In this document: piece by piece, positions 1 through 9,184 of the stretch | Numbering within the stretch: the first letter of the stretch is position 1 | Layout: the number at the start of each line of letters is the position of its first letter | NCBI GenBank assembly: GCA_947374535.1 | Contig: CANCCJ010000004.1 | Coordinates: 24,856 to 88,855, forward strand | Length of the DNA: 64,000 nt | Direction: 5' to 3' | From: Comamonadaceae bacterium | GTDB taxonomy: Bacteria > Pseudomonadota > Gammaproteobacteria > Burkholderiales > Burkholderiaceae | Program-made: the position numbers and the translations under genes | The notes under the pieces: model-generated | What the model saw: the letters and a program-made list of their open reading frames with translations, nothing else | Databases searched by the model: none | What the model was told of the DNA's origin: nothing

Positions 1-545
1 AGCAAAGCCAAGTCGGGGCCCACGAAAGGCACAGCAGCGAACAAGTTCACGATCACTTGAGCGCCCCAATAGGACATTTGGCCCCAAGGCAACAAGTAAC
101 CCATGAAGGCCTCAGCCATCAAAGCCAAGAAGATGGCACAGCCAAACACCCACACCAATTCACGTGGCTTACGGTATGAACCGTAAATCAAGCCGCGGTA
201 CATGTGCATGTAAACCACAATGAAGAAGGCGGAAGCGCCAGTGGAGTGCATGTAGCGGATCAACCAACCCCATGGCACGTCGCGCATGATGTATTCAACC
301 GAACCGAAGGCCAAGTTGGCATCAGGCTTGTAATGCATGACCAAGAAAATACCGGTCACGATTTGAATCACCAACACCAACAGTGCCAATGAGCCAAAGA
401 AATAGAAGAAGTTGAAGTTCTTGGGTGCGTAGTACTCAGACAAATGCTCTTTGTAGAGCTTTGAAGCTGGAAAACGGTTGTCCACCCAGTTGAGCAATTT
501 TTCGCCAGCGCTGGCGTCAGGAGAGATTTCTTTAAATTCAGCCAT
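1..545 (-). CDS. petB: Cytochrome b of the bc1 complex (partial, N-terminal part)
   Basis: Membrane cytochrome b subunit of ubiquinol:cytochrome c reductase, which oxidises ubiquinol and passes electrons to the Rieske protein and cytochrome c1. Only the first 181 residues lie in the window; the C-terminus runs off the left edge. The ATG at 545 gives MAEFKEISPD. Transmembrane helices begin near residues 47-70. His100 and His114, spaced 14 apart in the second helix, fit the two haem ligands of that helix, followed by the conserved GYLLPWGQMSYW stretch near 149-160. It lies 11 bases after petA on the same strand, and petC (cytochrome c1) would be expected next, outside the window. Confidence 0.96.
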   Translation of the reverse strand, partial: MAEFKEISPDASAGEKLLNWVDNRFPASKLYKEHLSEYYAPKNFNFFYFFGSLALLVLVIQIVTGIFLVMHYKPDANLAFGSVEYIMRDVPWGWLIRYMHSTGASAFFIVVYMHMYRGLIYGSYRKPRELVWVFGCAIFLALMAEAFMGYLLPWGQMSYWGAQVIVNLFAAVPFVGPDLAL

Positions 546-556
546 ATTTCGTCCTA

Positions 557-1156
557 TCAGGCTTTCTTGTCTTCACCGATCAACAACTTTGTGTCGGAGA
601 GGTACATATGGGGCGGGACTTGAAGGTTGTCTGGTGCGGGCTTGTTTTTAAACACGCGGCCAGCAATGTCGAAAGTCGAACCGTGGCAAGGGCACAAGAA
701 ACCACCGTTCCAGTCATCTGGCAACGAAGGTTGTGGACCGGCTTGGAACTTGTCTGATGGCGAGCAACCTAAGTGCGTGCAGATACCGACGGCCACAAAA
801 ATTTCGGGCTTGATGGAGCGCGCTTGGTTACGGGCATAAACGGGTGTGAACTCGTCTTGCTTGCGCTCTGATTTGGGGTCAGCCAACTGAGGTTCGGTCT
901 TGTTCAAAGACGCGAGTTGCTCTGGTGTTCGCTTGACGATCCACACGGGTTTGCCGCGCCATTCCACGGTCATTTTTTCACCGGGTTTGAGGGCAGAGAT
1001 GTCGACTTCGACAGCAGCGCCTGCAGCTTTGGCCTTCTCAGAGGGCTGGAATGTGCTGACGAAGGGCACAGCTACTGCTACGCCACCGACTGCACCCGCG
1101 CAAGTCGAGGCGATCAGCCACGTGCGTTTATTGGTGTCTACTGGGGTGTCACTCAT
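557..1156 (-). CDS. petA: Ubiquinol-cytochrome c reductase, Rieske iron-sulfur subunit
   Basis: Rieske [2Fe-2S] protein of the bc1 complex, 199 aa, anchored by one N-terminal helix (about residues 12-36) with the cluster domain in the periplasm. The two cluster boxes are present: CTHLGC (Cys126, His128, Cys131) and CPCHGS (Cys155, Cys157, His158). By family knowledge Cys126, His128, Cys155 and His158 bind the cluster and Cys131-Cys157 form the disulfide. Such proteins are usually Tat substrates, and tatABC is nearby. I chose the ATG at 1156 because GAGGA sits 6 bases upstream; a longer frame would need a TTG at 1168. First gene of petABC. Confidence 0.96.
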   Translation of the reverse strand: MSDTPVDTNKRTWLIASTCAGAVGGVAVAVPFVSTFQPSEKAKAAGAAVEVDISALKPGEKMTVEWRGKPVWIVKRTPEQLASLNKTEPQLADPKSERKQDEFTPVYARNQARSIKPEIFVAVGICTHLGCSPSDKFQAGPQPSLPDDWNGGFLCPCHGSTFDIAGRVFKNKPAPDNLQVPPHMYLSDTKLLIGEDKKA

Positions 1157-1189
1157 GAAATTCCTCAAACAATAATCACTGGTTGGGTT

Positions 1190-1245
1190 AACACTTGATT
1201 GTAGCTGACCACCATACCCGCCTATTCAATTCGAAGCGCTTCCAC
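1190..1245 (-). promoter_or_regulatory. Possible petABC promoter region
   Basis: On the minus strand a TACAAT box lies at 1203-1198, 42 bases before the petA start, with no good -35 box at the usual distance. A perfect 10-bp palindrome GAAGCGCTTC lies just upstream at 1233-1242 and might be a protein site. The remainder of the 238-base gap to pdxA shows only a repeated AAAGCGTT near 1313-1334. Speculative. Confidence 0.3.
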
Positions 1246-1394
1246 TGCAAGGCTTGGGTAAGGTAGCAACAATTTGAATGCTTTTAAATACACAAAGGAT
1301 TCAAGATATCGAAAGCGTTCAAAGCGTTGGCTGTTAGCGATGACATTGGGTGCCATGCAAAAAGCGGGGGTGCCCGTGTTTGCCTACGGGTGCT

Positions 1395-2453
1395 TCAGCG
1401 GCGCATGGCTCGCGCCATGTCGATCGCCGCTAACAGGCTAGACGCATCTGCCTGAGCCGTTCCGGCCACATCAAAGGCGGTGCCATGGTCGGGACTGGTA
1501 CGCACCAAGGGCAGACCTAACGTGACGTTCACGCCCTGTTCCACGCCGAGGTATTTCACGGGGATCAAACCTTGGTCGTGGTACATAGCAATCACCACAT
1601 CAAATTCACCCGGCTGACCGTTCTTGGCGCGAGCGCGCATGAACACCGTGTCTGGCGCAAAGGGCCCGCTCACTCGCATGCCCTCAGCACGGGCTTGTTG
1701 CAATGCTGGAATGATGATGTCGAGCTCTTCGCGGCCCATCAAACCGCCCTCGCCCGCATGCGGATTCAAGCCAGCCACAGCCAAATGCGGCGTACGTCCC
1801 GTGGACGCCAATTCGGCCTCATGCGTGATGCGCAGGGTTTGCAAAATGTTGTCGATGGTCACGGCTTCAATCGCTTGACGCAACGACACGTGAATGCTGA
1901 CCAACACAGTTTTGAGTTCGGGATTGGCCAACATCATGCGCACCGGCATGTCGTCGATTGCCACGCCCGCATGCGCTGCAGCGCACGCTTGCAACATTTC
2001 GGTGTGACCTGGAAACGGCACCCCGGCTGCAAACAAAGCTTCTTTGTGCAAAGGCGCCGTGACCACCGCAGACACCTCGCCACGCAACGCGGCTTGGGCA
2101 GCCCACACCACGCAATCGGCAGCCAGCTTGCCCGCAGTGGCACTGACCTTACCCCATGCGGGCAATTGATCAACCGCTAAAGGCGGCGCCACCTGCAAGA
2201 CAGGAATGGTGAATGGTGCGTTAATGTGCGCCACCTCGCCCACATCCGACACACGCTGCAGGTGCATGTGCGGCGCATGCAGTTCGCACTGCGCCAAGAG
2301 CAAGACCGCACGTTGCATCACCGCCATGTCGCCGACCACCACGCAGCCTTTCAGCTGTTCAGGCGCATCTCGAAACGCTTTGACGATGATCTCTGGGCCG
2401 ATGCCCGCAGCATCGCCCATCGTGATGGCCATGGGTTTGAAGCGCTCCGTCAT
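1395..2453 (-). CDS. pdxA: 4-hydroxythreonine-4-phosphate dehydrogenase
   Basis: NAD-dependent oxidation of 4-phosphohydroxy-L-threonine in the DXP-dependent route to pyridoxal phosphate; cytoplasmic, metal-dependent homodimer. 352 aa, close to the normal family length. The N-terminal ITMGDAAGIGPEI is the family signature, and the metal-binding histidines fit GHTEML (about residue 137) and MYHDQGLIPVKY (about 290). The start overlaps the end of the Nif3-like gene by 4 bases, so translation is probably coupled. It is the last gene of the long co-directional run that starts at mlaF. A CCCGT/ACGGG inverted repeat just after the stop is too weak to call a terminator. Confidence 0.95.
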   Translation of the reverse strand: MTERFKPMAITMGDAAGIGPEIIVKAFRDAPEQLKGCVVVGDMAVMQRAVLLLAQCELHAPHMHLQRVSDVGEVAHINAPFTIPVLQVAPPLAVDQLPAWGKVSATAGKLAADCVVWAAQAALRGEVSAVVTAPLHKEALFAAGVPFPGHTEMLQACAAAHAGVAIDDMPVRMMLANPELKTVLVSIHVSLRQAIEAVTIDNILQTLRITHEAELASTGRTPHLAVAGLNPHAGEGGLMGREELDIIIPALQQARAEGMRVSGPFAPDTVFMRARAKNGQPGEFDVVIAMYHDQGLIPVKYLGVEQGVNVTLGLPLVRTSPDHGTAFDVAGTAQADASSLLAAIDMARAMRR

Positions 2454-3217
2454 GCAGGGTTATCAATCTCAATGAACTGATGCGTGATACCCAACTGCGC
2501 TGTCACATGGGCGGCAGCGGCAGGTGCCCCATAGCGCTCAGTGGCATGGTGGCCGCAAGCCAAGAAGGCCACACCCGTCTCGCGCGCCAAATGGGCTTGT
2601 GGCTCAGAAATTTCACCGGTGATGAACGCATCCACACCCGCAGCGATTGCTGCTTCGAAATAGCTTTGCGCACCCCCTGTGCACCAAGCCACTTGGCGAA
2701 TTTCTCTAGCAGGCGTTTGCACCACCAGTGGCGCACGCCCCAAGGCGGACGACACGACAGACGCCAAAGCCTGTGCATCCGCAAAAACCTCCCCATCAGC
2801 GCGCGTGCCCCAGAGCCCTAAATCTTGTTCGCCAAACGTGCCTTGTATTTGCAGGCCCAACCGTTTGCCCAATTGGGCGTTGTTACCCAGCTCTGGGTGC
2901 GCATCCAGCGGTAAGTGATATGCCAACAAGTTGATGTTGTGCGCCAGCAGCAATTGCAGGCGCTGCTTCATCCAACCCGTCACCGTGCCGTCTTGACCGC
3001 GCCAAAACAAACCGTGGTGTACGAAGATGGCATCGGCTTTGGCGTCAATCGCCGCTTCAATCAAGGCGCGACAAGCGGTAACACCCGAGACCATGTGGCG
3101 AATGGTGTCAGTCCCTTCGACTTGCAAACCGTTGGGGCCGTAGTCTTTGAACCGTGCTGGCTGCAACACTTGATTGCAAGCCCCTAACAAGGTTTGACGC
3201 GACACCGCTTGGCTCAT
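2450..3217 (-). CDS. Nif3-like dinuclear metal centre hexameric protein (YbgI/DUF34 family)
   Basis: 255 aa cytoplasmic protein of the NIF3/YbgI family, which forms hexameric rings with a dinuclear metal site; the biochemical role is still uncertain (GTP cyclohydrolase I type 2-like annotation is often transferred). Visible metal-site motifs are FVHHGLFW (about residues 67-74) and ACGHHATERYG near the C-terminus. It overlaps the protease gene upstream and pdxA downstream by 4 bases each, so the three are likely co-translated. The link with pdxA or the protease is positional only. Confidence 0.9.
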   Translation of the reverse strand: MSQAVSRQTLLGACNQVLQPARFKDYGPNGLQVEGTDTIRHMVSGVTACRALIEAAIDAKADAIFVHHGLFWRGQDGTVTGWMKQRLQLLLAHNINLLAYHLPLDAHPELGNNAQLGKRLGLQIQGTFGEQDLGLWGTRADGEVFADAQALASVVSSALGRAPLVVQTPAREIRQVAWCTGGAQSYFEAAIAAGVDAFITGEISEPQAHLARETGVAFLACGHHATERYGAPAAAAHVTAQLGITHQFIEIDNPA

Positions 3218-4356
3218 TTCGGCTCCTTAGGCTTAGGGCGTTGTGCGGGCGTGACATCGAGCGTCATTCTTTGAGTTCGACGCACCACGTCCATCTTGAC
3301 ACTTTTACCTGGCGTAAGCGCCGCGATTTGCGTGAGCAACTCACCCACAGTTTTCACTGGTTGGCCCGCGACATTCAGCAACAAATCACCGGGGCGCAAA
3401 CCTGCGATAGCGGCCGGACCGTTTTGCAGTACGCCCGTGATGATTACGCCTTGGGTTTGTTTCAAGCCAAAGGTTTCTGCCAACTCAGCCGTCAGCTCCA
3501 AAGGCTCAATGCCCACCCAACCGCGTATGACTTGGCCATCGCGCACGATGCCTTCCAACACTTGACGCGCGGTCGACACGGGGATGGCAAAACCAATACC
3601 CATGTTTCCACCTGATCGCGAATAGATGGCTGTGTTGATGCCAATCAAATGGCCATTCACATCCACCAGCGCGCCGCCAGAATTGCCGGGGTTGATAGCC
3701 GCATCGGTTTGGATGAAATTTTCAAACGTATTGATACCGAGCTGGTTACGACCCAAAGCCGACACAATGCCACTGGTCACGGTTTGCCCCACACCAAACG
3801 GGTTGCCGATAGCGAGCACGCGGTCGCCCACTTGCGCTGTGTCTGAATTACCCAAGGCAATCACTGGCAAGCGGTCGAGGTTGATGCGCAGAATGGCCAA
3901 GTCGGTATCGGGGTCAGCGCCAATGACTTGCGCCACCGCATGGCGACTGTCACTGAGCGTGACTTCAATCTCTTGCGCGCCATCGATCACATGGTTATTG
4001 GTGAGGATGTAGCCCTCGGGGCTGACGATCACACCGCTGCCCAAGCCCTGCTGAGGTGCCTCATCCTCACGGTCGCCATAGAAGAAGCGAAACCACGGGT
4101 CGTTTTGATAATCTGGCTTAGGCGCTTTCGCTTGGGTGGTGGCAATGCTCACCACAGCGGGTGACGCCACTTTGGCGGCGGGGCTCAAACTGCCGACCAT
4201 CACAACACCGGCGGGACTGGCGGGGGCTTCGAGCAAAGTCACACCGGTGAGTTGCGCGCGTTGGTTGACCCACTCGGGCTTCAAGGTTGCGACCACAAAC
4301 CAAATCGCCACCAAGATGGTGACGACTTGCGAGAAGAACAACCAGTGACGTTTCAT
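3214..4356 (-). CDS. Trypsin-like periplasmic serine endopeptidase, DegS/AlgW/DegQ type
   Basis: HtrA-family protease with one PDZ domain, 380 aa. An N-terminal hydrophobic segment (about residues 6-24) probably anchors it in the inner membrane facing the periplasm, which with the single PDZ resembles DegS/AlgW more than two-PDZ DegP. The catalytic triad is visible: His122 in LTNNHVIDG, Asp152 in DPDTDLAIL and Ser226 in NPGNSGGAL. The PDZ domain covers about 275-365. DegS/AlgW start the sigma-E envelope-stress cascade; whether this one does is not shown here. It overlaps the Nif3-like gene by 4 bases and lies 18 bases after tatC. Confidence 0.93.
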   Translation of the reverse strand: MKRHWLFFSQVVTILVAIWFVVATLKPEWVNQRAQLTGVTLLEAPASPAGVVMVGSLSPAAKVASPAVVSIATTQAKAPKPDYQNDPWFRFFYGDREDEAPQQGLGSGVIVSPEGYILTNNHVIDGAQEIEVTLSDSRHAVAQVIGADPDTDLAILRINLDRLPVIALGNSDTAQVGDRVLAIGNPFGVGQTVTSGIVSALGRNQLGINTFENFIQTDAAINPGNSGGALVDVNGHLIGINTAIYSRSGGNMGIGFAIPVSTARQVLEGIVRDGQVIRGWVGIEPLELTAELAETFGLKQTQGVIITGVLQNGPAAIAGLRPGDLLLNVAGQPVKTVGELLTQIAALTPGKSVKMDVVRRTQRMTLDVTPAQRPKPKEPK

Positions 4357-4374
4357 GGGTTGTTAGCGCTGCGC

Positions 4375-5145
4375 TTATTCGGCGTCTGGCGCTTGCGTGT
4401 GTTGAATGAACAATTTTGCCGCCCAAATGCCGATTTCGTACAGCACGCACATGGGAATGGCCAGCGCCAACTGCGACACCACATCAGGCGGCGTCACGAT
4501 GGCCGCAATGATGAAGGCCAGCACGATGAAGTAAGCGCGGAAATCTTTGAGCTTTTGAATCGACACCAAATTCATGCGCGCCAAGACGATCACCACAATG
4601 GGCACTTCAAACGCCAAGCCAAAGGCGATGAACATGGTCAGCACAAAGCTCAAATATGCTTCGATGTCGGGTGCGGCCGTGATGCTTTTAGGCGCAAAGC
4701 TCTGGATGAACTTGAACACTTGCCCGAACACAAAGAAGTAGCAAAACGCCACGCCGATCATGAACAGCACTGTGCTCGACACCACCAAAGGCAAGACCAA
4801 CTTTTTCTCGTGCGAATACAAGCCAGGCGCCACAAATGCCCACACTTGGTAAAGCACCACAGGCAGCGCGATCAAAAACGCCGCCATCATCAAAATTTTG
4901 AGGGGCACCAAAAATGGCGAAATCACCGAGGTGGCAATCAGCGTTGCACCTGCTGGCAACTGCGCCACCAAAGGCGCAGCCAGCAAGTCGTACAACTCAG
5001 CGGGACCTGGGTAGATGGCCAACGCAGCGCCCGCGATCAACACCGCAATCGCGGCTTTGACCAAACGGTCGCGCAGCTCAATCAAGTGCTGCACAAAGGG
5101 CTGCTCGGTGCCAGCCAATTCGTCTTGGGAAGGGGTATCAGACAT
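4375..5145 (-). CDS. tatC: Twin-arginine translocase subunit TatC
   Basis: Core receptor of the Tat pathway, which exports folded, often cofactor-bearing proteins. 256 aa with six predicted membrane segments; the N-terminal region [15 protein letters not shown] matches the conserved cytoplasmic start of TatC, and the PDVVSQ stretch in the C-terminal half is also typical. It overlaps tatB by 8 bases. Likely Tat clients in this window are the Rieske protein PetA and the molybdoenzyme MsrP. Confidence 0.97.
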   Translation of the reverse strand: MSDTPSQDELAGTEQPFVQHLIELRDRLVKAAIAVLIAGAALAIYPGPAELYDLLAAPLVAQLPAGATLIATSVISPFLVPLKILMMAAFLIALPVVLYQVWAFVAPGLYSHEKKLVLPLVVSSTVLFMIGVAFCYFFVFGQVFKFIQSFAPKSITAAPDIEAYLSFVLTMFIAFGLAFEVPIVVIVLARMNLVSIQKLKDFRAYFIVLAFIIAAIVTPPDVVSQLALAIPMCVLYEIGIWAAKLFIQHTQAPDAE

Positions 5146-5611
5146 GTTCAGAACGCTTCACAGGGCGAAAACGCGCCACACGCGCGGCGCTTGATTGCGC
5201 CTTGGTGCGCACACCTTGACGGGCTTTGTACCAATGCGGCGTAGCGCCACGCTTGAGACGCCATTTTTTACCTGGGTTTTCGTAAGTGGGCGGCGGGGGT
5301 GCCAAAGGCTCGAAGTGGTCAGAAGAAATACCAGCCGTGGTCTCGGCCCAATCTTTTTCAAAGTCACTAGCAGCGGTGTGCACCGAGTGCTCCACGTCAC
5401 GCGCGGCCGACTCCATCGTCTCTTTCATCTTCTTGAGCTCGTCGAGCTCCATCGTGCGATTGACCTCGGCCTTCACATCCGCGACGTAGCGTCTCGCTTT
5501 GCCAATCAAGGTCCCGACCGTGCGCGCCACGCTGGGCAACTTCTCGGGACCAATGACGACCAGAGCCACGGCACCGATCACCGCAATTTTGGAAATATCT
5601 AGATCAAACAA
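5138..5611 (-). CDS. tatB: Sec-independent translocase subunit TatB
   Basis: Partner of TatC in signal-peptide recognition. 157 aa: short N-terminal membrane helix ([20 protein letters not shown]), the GPEKLP hinge at about 22-27, then a long charged amphipathic helix with possible coiled-coil character (about 40-100) and a basic, proline-rich tail. Only 19 bases separate it from tatA. The basic tail is longer than the minimum needed for function but normal for betaproteobacterial TatB. Confidence 0.95.
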   Translation of the reverse strand: MFDLDISKIAVIGAVALVVIGPEKLPSVARTVGTLIGKARRYVADVKAEVNRTMELDELKKMKETMESAARDVEHSVHTAASDFEKDWAETTAGISSDHFEPLAPPPPTYENPGKKWRLKRGATPHWYKARQGVRTKAQSSAARVARFRPVKRSEHV

Positions 5612-5630
5612 AACAGACGATCAGTAGCAA

Positions 5631-5867
5631 TTAAGGCTTGTGCTTGACTTCAACGTCAATGGTGTTTTTGTCGGCAGACACAGCTGCAGGTGGCGTGGCT
5701 GGTTTTTCTTCAGCAGCAGCAGAGGCACCGCCATCTTTCATGCCGTCTTTGAAACCTTTGACAGCGCCGCCCAAGTCAGCACCAATGTTTTTGAGTTTCT
5801 TTGTACCGAACACCAAGACAACGATCAGCAACACGATCAGCCAGTGCCAAATTGAAAACGAACCCAT
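5631..5867 (-). CDS. tatA: Sec-independent translocase subunit TatA
   Basis: Pore-forming or membrane-thinning subunit of the Tat system. 78 aa with one N-terminal membrane helix (about 3-21, ending [14 protein letters not shown]) and an amphipathic helix, then an Ala/Pro/Lys-rich tail. The FGTKKL hinge distinguishes TatA/E from TatB. First tat gene in the order tatA-tatB-tatC; upstream is hinT, 32 bases away. Confidence 0.95.
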   Translation of the reverse strand: MGSFSIWHWLIVLLIVVLVFGTKKLKNIGADLGGAVKGFKDGMKDGGASAAAEEKPATPPAAVSADKNTIDVEVKHKP

Positions 5868-5899
5868 GTGTAACTCCTAAATAATTGCTTGAATTCTAA

Positions 5900-6259
5900 T
5901 CAGCCGCGCAGCCAAGGGCGCGGACCACCCATGACATGCCAGTGCAAGTGGTGGACTTCTTGCCCACCCTCGGCGCCAGTATTGGTCACGATGCGAAAGC
6001 CCCCCTCGGGGTAAGGTCTTGCACCTTCTTGCAAAGCCAACTTAGGCGCCAACAGCATCATGCGCCCTAGCAAGCCTTCGTACTCTGGCGTGACGTGCGC
6101 CACCGAAGGAATATGCAGTTTAGGGATGATCAAAAAATGCACGGGGGCCCAGGGATTGATGTCGTGAAACGCAAACACCTCATCATCTTCGTAAACTTTG
6201 CGCGACGGGATTTGACCCGCAATGATTTTGCAAAAAATGCAATTTGAATCTGTCGTCAT
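5900..6259 (-). CDS. hinT: HIT-family nucleotide hydrolase, HinT-like
   Basis: Histidine-triad purine nucleoside phosphoramidase, cytoplasmic dimer, 119 aa. N-terminal CIFCKIIAGQIPS with a CxxC pair and the C-terminal triad HHLHWHVMGG are both diagnostic. HIT hydrolases of this length cleave AMP-lysine type phosphoramidates; the physiological substrate is unsettled. It sits in the conserved hisE-hinT-tatA order of Burkholderiales, 18 bases after the small membrane protein gene. Confidence 0.94.
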   Translation of the reverse strand: MTTDSNCIFCKIIAGQIPSRKVYEDDEVFAFHDINPWAPVHFLIIPKLHIPSVAHVTPEYEGLLGRMMLLAPKLALQEGARPYPEGGFRIVTNTGAEGGQEVHHLHWHVMGGPRPWLRG

Positions 6260-6277
6260 AGTGAGCTGATTGATCGA

Positions 6278-6664
6278 TTAGCTTTGCATAGGTTGCTGCT
6301 GGTTCAATCGAACCAAGCCCAACACTATGCGATAGAGGAACCACACAGAAATCACTGCCCAAGCCAACCAGCCGGGCAAGATGAAAAAGAACCACAGCGG
6401 AGCCGTGACCAAATAAAGCAAAGCCGCCCAGATGACGGTGCGAATGCGGTAGCTGAAGTGCGAAGCCTCCCAGCCCTCATCCGCATCGCTTCTCTTGATC
6501 ATGTCAAGAATCAAAGCCACCACCAGCAATACAGGACCAACTTGTGCGCCAGGGATGATGGCACTGACCGCCACGATCAAATGCAGCACGTAGCTGATCA
6601 AGCTCACCGTATGCGTGGCATCCTCTTGCATCGATGCTGCGTCTTGAGGCTGGGGCTTAATCAC
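6278..6664 (-). CDS. Small integral membrane protein, DUF4870-like
   Basis: 128 aa protein with three to four hydrophobic segments (about 22-54, 75-95 and 96-118) and a soluble acidic N-terminus. The layout resembles the DUF4870/Tic20-like small membrane proteins. No enzymatic motif is visible and the function is unknown. It overlaps the end of hisE by 8 bases, so it is translated with the his genes, but this arrangement is common in Burkholderiales without implying a role in histidine synthesis. Confidence 0.75.
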   Translation of the reverse strand: MIKPQPQDAASMQEDATHTVSLISYVLHLIVAVSAIIPGAQVGPVLLVVALILDMIKRSDADEGWEASHFSYRIRTVIWAALLYLVTAPLWFFFILPGWLAWAVISVWFLYRIVLGLVRLNQQQPMQS

Positions 6665-7040
6665 CCGTTAACTCGCGGTGTTTTGCTTTGCGCAGGGCTT
6701 TTTCTTCCAAGCCGCTCAAGCCTTCGCGACGCGCCAACTCATTCACCACATCAGCGGGCGACAAACCGTAGTGCGCCAAAGCAATCATGCTGTGAAACCA
6801 CAAATCGGCCACCTCATAGACGAGCTTGCTAGGGTCACCGCCATGGTCCACATCTTTAGCGGCCATCACGGTTTCAGTGGCTTCTTCGCCAATCTTTTTC
6901 AAGAAAGCATCGGGGCCTTTGTGCAACAAGCGCGAGACATAACTCTTGTCGGGATCGCCACCGTTGGCGGGCTTGCGGCTTTCAATCACTTCGGCCAGAC
7001 GTTGCAAAGTATCTAAGGTGTTCAAGGGGGTCGAACTCAT
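6657..7040 (-). CDS. hisE: Phosphoribosyl-ATP pyrophosphatase
   Basis: Second step of histidine biosynthesis, hydrolysis of PR-ATP to PR-AMP. 127 aa, an all-alpha MazG-like fold with the acidic metal-binding stretch [15 protein letters not shown] and [10 protein letters not shown]. HisE is a separate protein here, not fused to HisI. I chose the ATG at 7040 (MSSTPLNTL), 5 bases after hisI ends; the open frame extends upstream into hisI but the extra residues do not look like HisE. Confidence 0.95.
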   Translation of the reverse strand: MSSTPLNTLDTLQRLAEVIESRKPANGGDPDKSYVSRLLHKGPDAFLKKIGEEATETVMAAKDVDHGGDPSKLVYEVADLWFHSMIALAHYGLSPADVVNELARREGLSGLEEKALRKAKHRELTGD

Positions 7041-7045
7041 GGTGT

Positions 7046-7441
7046 TCACTTGTAAATAGATTCGGGGTCTTTCAGCACAGGCTCGCAAGCGTGCCACGCT
7101 TCAGCTTCAAGGCGCTGGTAGAAGCAGCTATGGCGGCCAGTATGGCAGGCAATGCCGGGCTCTTGCCCTTCTTGCGTCACCTTGAGCAGCACCACGTCGT
7201 TGTCGCAATCGATGCGAATGTCGTGCACCGTTTGCACATGGCCCGACTCCTCGCCCTTGAACCACAGCTTGTTGCGTGAGCGGCTGAAATACACCGCGCG
7301 CTTCAACTCAGCCGTTTTTTCCAGCGCCTCGCGGTTCATCCACGCAAACATCAGCACGTCGCCGCTGTCTTTTTCTTGGGCGATCACGGGTACCAGCCCC
7401 TTGTCGTCCCATTTGATGGCGTCTAGCCAGTTGCTGCTCAT
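7046..7441 (-). CDS. hisI: Phosphoribosyl-AMP cyclohydrolase
   Basis: Third histidine step, opening the purine ring of PR-AMP; zinc- and magnesium-dependent dimer. 131 aa, single-domain form. The Mg site DCDND and zinc cysteines in [13 protein letters not shown] are present, as is the conserved FAWMNREAL. It lies between hisF (18 bases upstream) and hisE (5 bases downstream). Confidence 0.96.
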   Translation of the reverse strand: MSSNWLDAIKWDDKGLVPVIAQEKDSGDVLMFAWMNREALEKTAELKRAVYFSRSRNKLWFKGEESGHVQTVHDIRIDCDNDVVLLKVTQEGQEPGIACHTGRHSCFYQRLEAEAWHACEPVLKDPESIYK

Positions 7442-7459
7442 GGTGATCTCGTGATGTGT

Positions 7460-8260
7460 TTACAAACGCACAGGAATTCCGCGCTCACGCATGCGCGCTT
7501 TCGCCTGCTGCACGCTGTATTCGCCGTAGTGGAAGATGCTGGCGGCCAGCACAGCGTCGGCGCCGCCTTGTTGCACGCCGTCAGCCAAGTGGTCGAGGTT
7601 GCCCACGCCGCCTGAAGCAATCACGGGCACGGGCACGATATCTGACACGGCGCGGGTGAGTTGCAGATCAAAACCGCTCTTGGTGCCATCACGGTCCATG
7701 CTGGTGAGCAAGATTTCTCCAGCGCCGTAGTCGGCCATTTGCTTGGCCCATGCCACGGCATCAAGACCGACGTTTTTGCGGCCACCGTGGCTGAACACAT
7801 CCCAGCCAGGGCCCACGGGCAAACCGTTTGCGCCCAAGTGTTGCTCGTCATCTGCGGTTCGACGTTTGGCGTCGATGGCCACCACGATGCACTGCGCGCC
7901 GTATTTGGCCGACGCGTCGCGAATGACTTGCGGGTTGGCAATGGCTGCAGAGTTAAAGCTCACCTTGTCAGCGCCAGCGTTGAGCATGCGGCGCACATCG
8001 TCCACGGTACGCACGCCACCGCCCACCGTGAGGGGAATGAACACTTGGCTGGCCACGGCTTCGATGATGTGAAGAATCACATCGCGCGCGTCGCTGGTGG
8101 CGGTGATGTCAAGAAAGGTCAACTCGTCTGCGCCTTGGTCGTTGTAGCGTGCCGCGATTTCCACTGGGTCGCCCGCATCGCGCAGCTCAACGAAGTTGAC
8201 GCCTTTGACGACGCGACCGCCGGTCACGTCTAGACAAGGAATGATGCGCTTAGCAAGCAT
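7460..8260 (-). CDS. hisF: Imidazole glycerol phosphate synthase, cyclase subunit
   Basis: TIM-barrel cyclase that uses ammonia from HisH to make imidazole glycerol phosphate and AICAR from PRFAR. 266 aa with catalytic Asp11 (IIPCLDV) and Asp130 (VVAIDAK). Its partner hisH is separated from it by hisA and the mutarotase gene. The start at 8260 gives [11 protein letters not shown], the family N-terminus. Confidence 0.97.
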   Translation of the reverse strand: MLAKRIIPCLDVTGGRVVKGVNFVELRDAGDPVEIAARYNDQGADELTFLDITATSDARDVILHIIEAVASQVFIPLTVGGGVRTVDDVRRMLNAGADKVSFNSAAIANPQVIRDASAKYGAQCIVVAIDAKRRTADDEQHLGANGLPVGPGWDVFSHGGRKNVGLDAVAWAKQMADYGAGEILLTSMDRDGTKSGFDLQLTRAVSDIVPVPVIASGGVGNLDHLADGVQQGGADAVLAASIFHYGEYSVQQAKARMRERGIPVRL

Positions 8261-8278
8261 AGAGGTCCAAAGAGTTCT

Positions 8279-9184
8279 TCAAGAAACGGTCAAACGCTGC
8301 CAACCCACCCATTGGCCACCAGCGGGAATAGCGATAGGTTCAAACACTTGCGCGGCTTCCACGCACAGCATGCGCGCAAAGCCGTGCGCAGGCATATCAG
8401 CCAATGCAGCGCATTTGCTTTCGCCCGGGTTCCACACGACCGATTCGGCCCAAGTGGCGCTTTGTTCGATTTGCAAAATGGATGAACCATCTTGCAAGTG
8501 CAATGGTTTAGCAGAAGCACTTTCGCCGCGTGTGTACACGCGGTCAAACTCGCTGTCAAAGTACAGCACTTCGTCGGCCACGCCATGCACATCCAGCAAG
8601 GCGTCCCACTCGGGGTGTGCGCCTAAGCCACGCAGCTCCGTCAGGTCAATGTCGTCCACGGCAAGGTAGGTATGCAGTGCGCCGGTGAAGTGAAGGTCGC
8701 TGTCTGCCGTGTTGCCCGCTTCTGTGTTGTTGACCGTCAGCGTGATGGTGAGCTGGCTTGGAGCTAACGCCACACGCAGCTGAGCCACAAAGGCTTGCGG
8801 CCAAATAGCTAGCGTGTCGGCGTTGGTGCTGAGGGTGAAGTCGAGATGGGCGGCTTCCCCGCTGGCCACTGCCTCGGCCATTTGCGCAGCATCGTTAATT
8901 TTCCAAACCATGTTGCGAGCAAAACCGTGCTTGGGCAAACTGCCACGCTGATTGAACTGGGGGAAGCACACAGGCACACCGCCACGGATGGCCGATTGGC
9001 CGTCCCACAGGTTGTTGGGGCTCAGAAATAAGCGCTCACGGCCTTGGCTGATCCACGACAGCACATGGGCACCCTGCAAGGCGACCAGCACGGTGTCGCC
9101 ACAAGGCAAGGTCAAGCGATGACAAGCTAGGCCTTGATAAATTTCACCGCAGGCCACGCTCCCCGCGGCCATTGCGTTAGCCAT
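8279..9184 (-). CDS. D-hexose-6-phosphate mutarotase (YeaD-like, aldose-1-epimerase superfamily)
   Basis: Galactose-mutarotase-like beta-sandwich protein of about 301 aa, similar to YeaD, which interconverts alpha and beta anomers of hexose 6-phosphates. Visible features include [19 protein letters not shown] and [12 protein letters not shown] near the N-terminus and [10 protein letters not shown]. Two starts are possible: ATG at 9184, overlapping hisA by 8 bases, or ATG at 9172; neither has a clear ribosome site, so I report the longer. The frame stays open back to 9673 across hisA, but that part is shadow. Its place between hisA and hisF interrupts the histidine operon although no histidine step needs it. 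Confidence 0.85.
   Translation of the reverse strand: MANAMAAGSVACGEIYQGLACHRLTLPCGDTVLVALQGAHVLSWISQGRERLFLSPNNLWDGQSAIRGGVPVCFPQFNQRGSLPKHGFARNMVWKINDAAQMAEAVASGEAAHLDFTLSTNADTLAIWPQAFVAQLRVALAPSQLTITLTVNNTEAGNTADSDLHFTGALHTYLAVDDIDLTELRGLGAHPEWDALLDVHGVADEVLYFDSEFDRVYTRGESASAKPLHLQDGSSILQIEQSATWAESVVWNPGESKCAALADMPAHGFARMLCVEAAQVFEPIAIPAGGQWVGWQRLTVS

Noticed and set aside
1358..1394. Possible terminator after pdxA (CCCGT/ACGGG repeat)
   Set aside because: Only 5 pairs with an 8-base loop, and the T run is 12 bases further on.
4252..5244. 330-residue open frame on the plus strand
   Set aside because: Antisense to tatC, His/Arg/Gln-rich composition without domains; a codon-bias shadow. 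Other long antisense frames (17623-18480, 25844-26692, 11230-12090) are the same.
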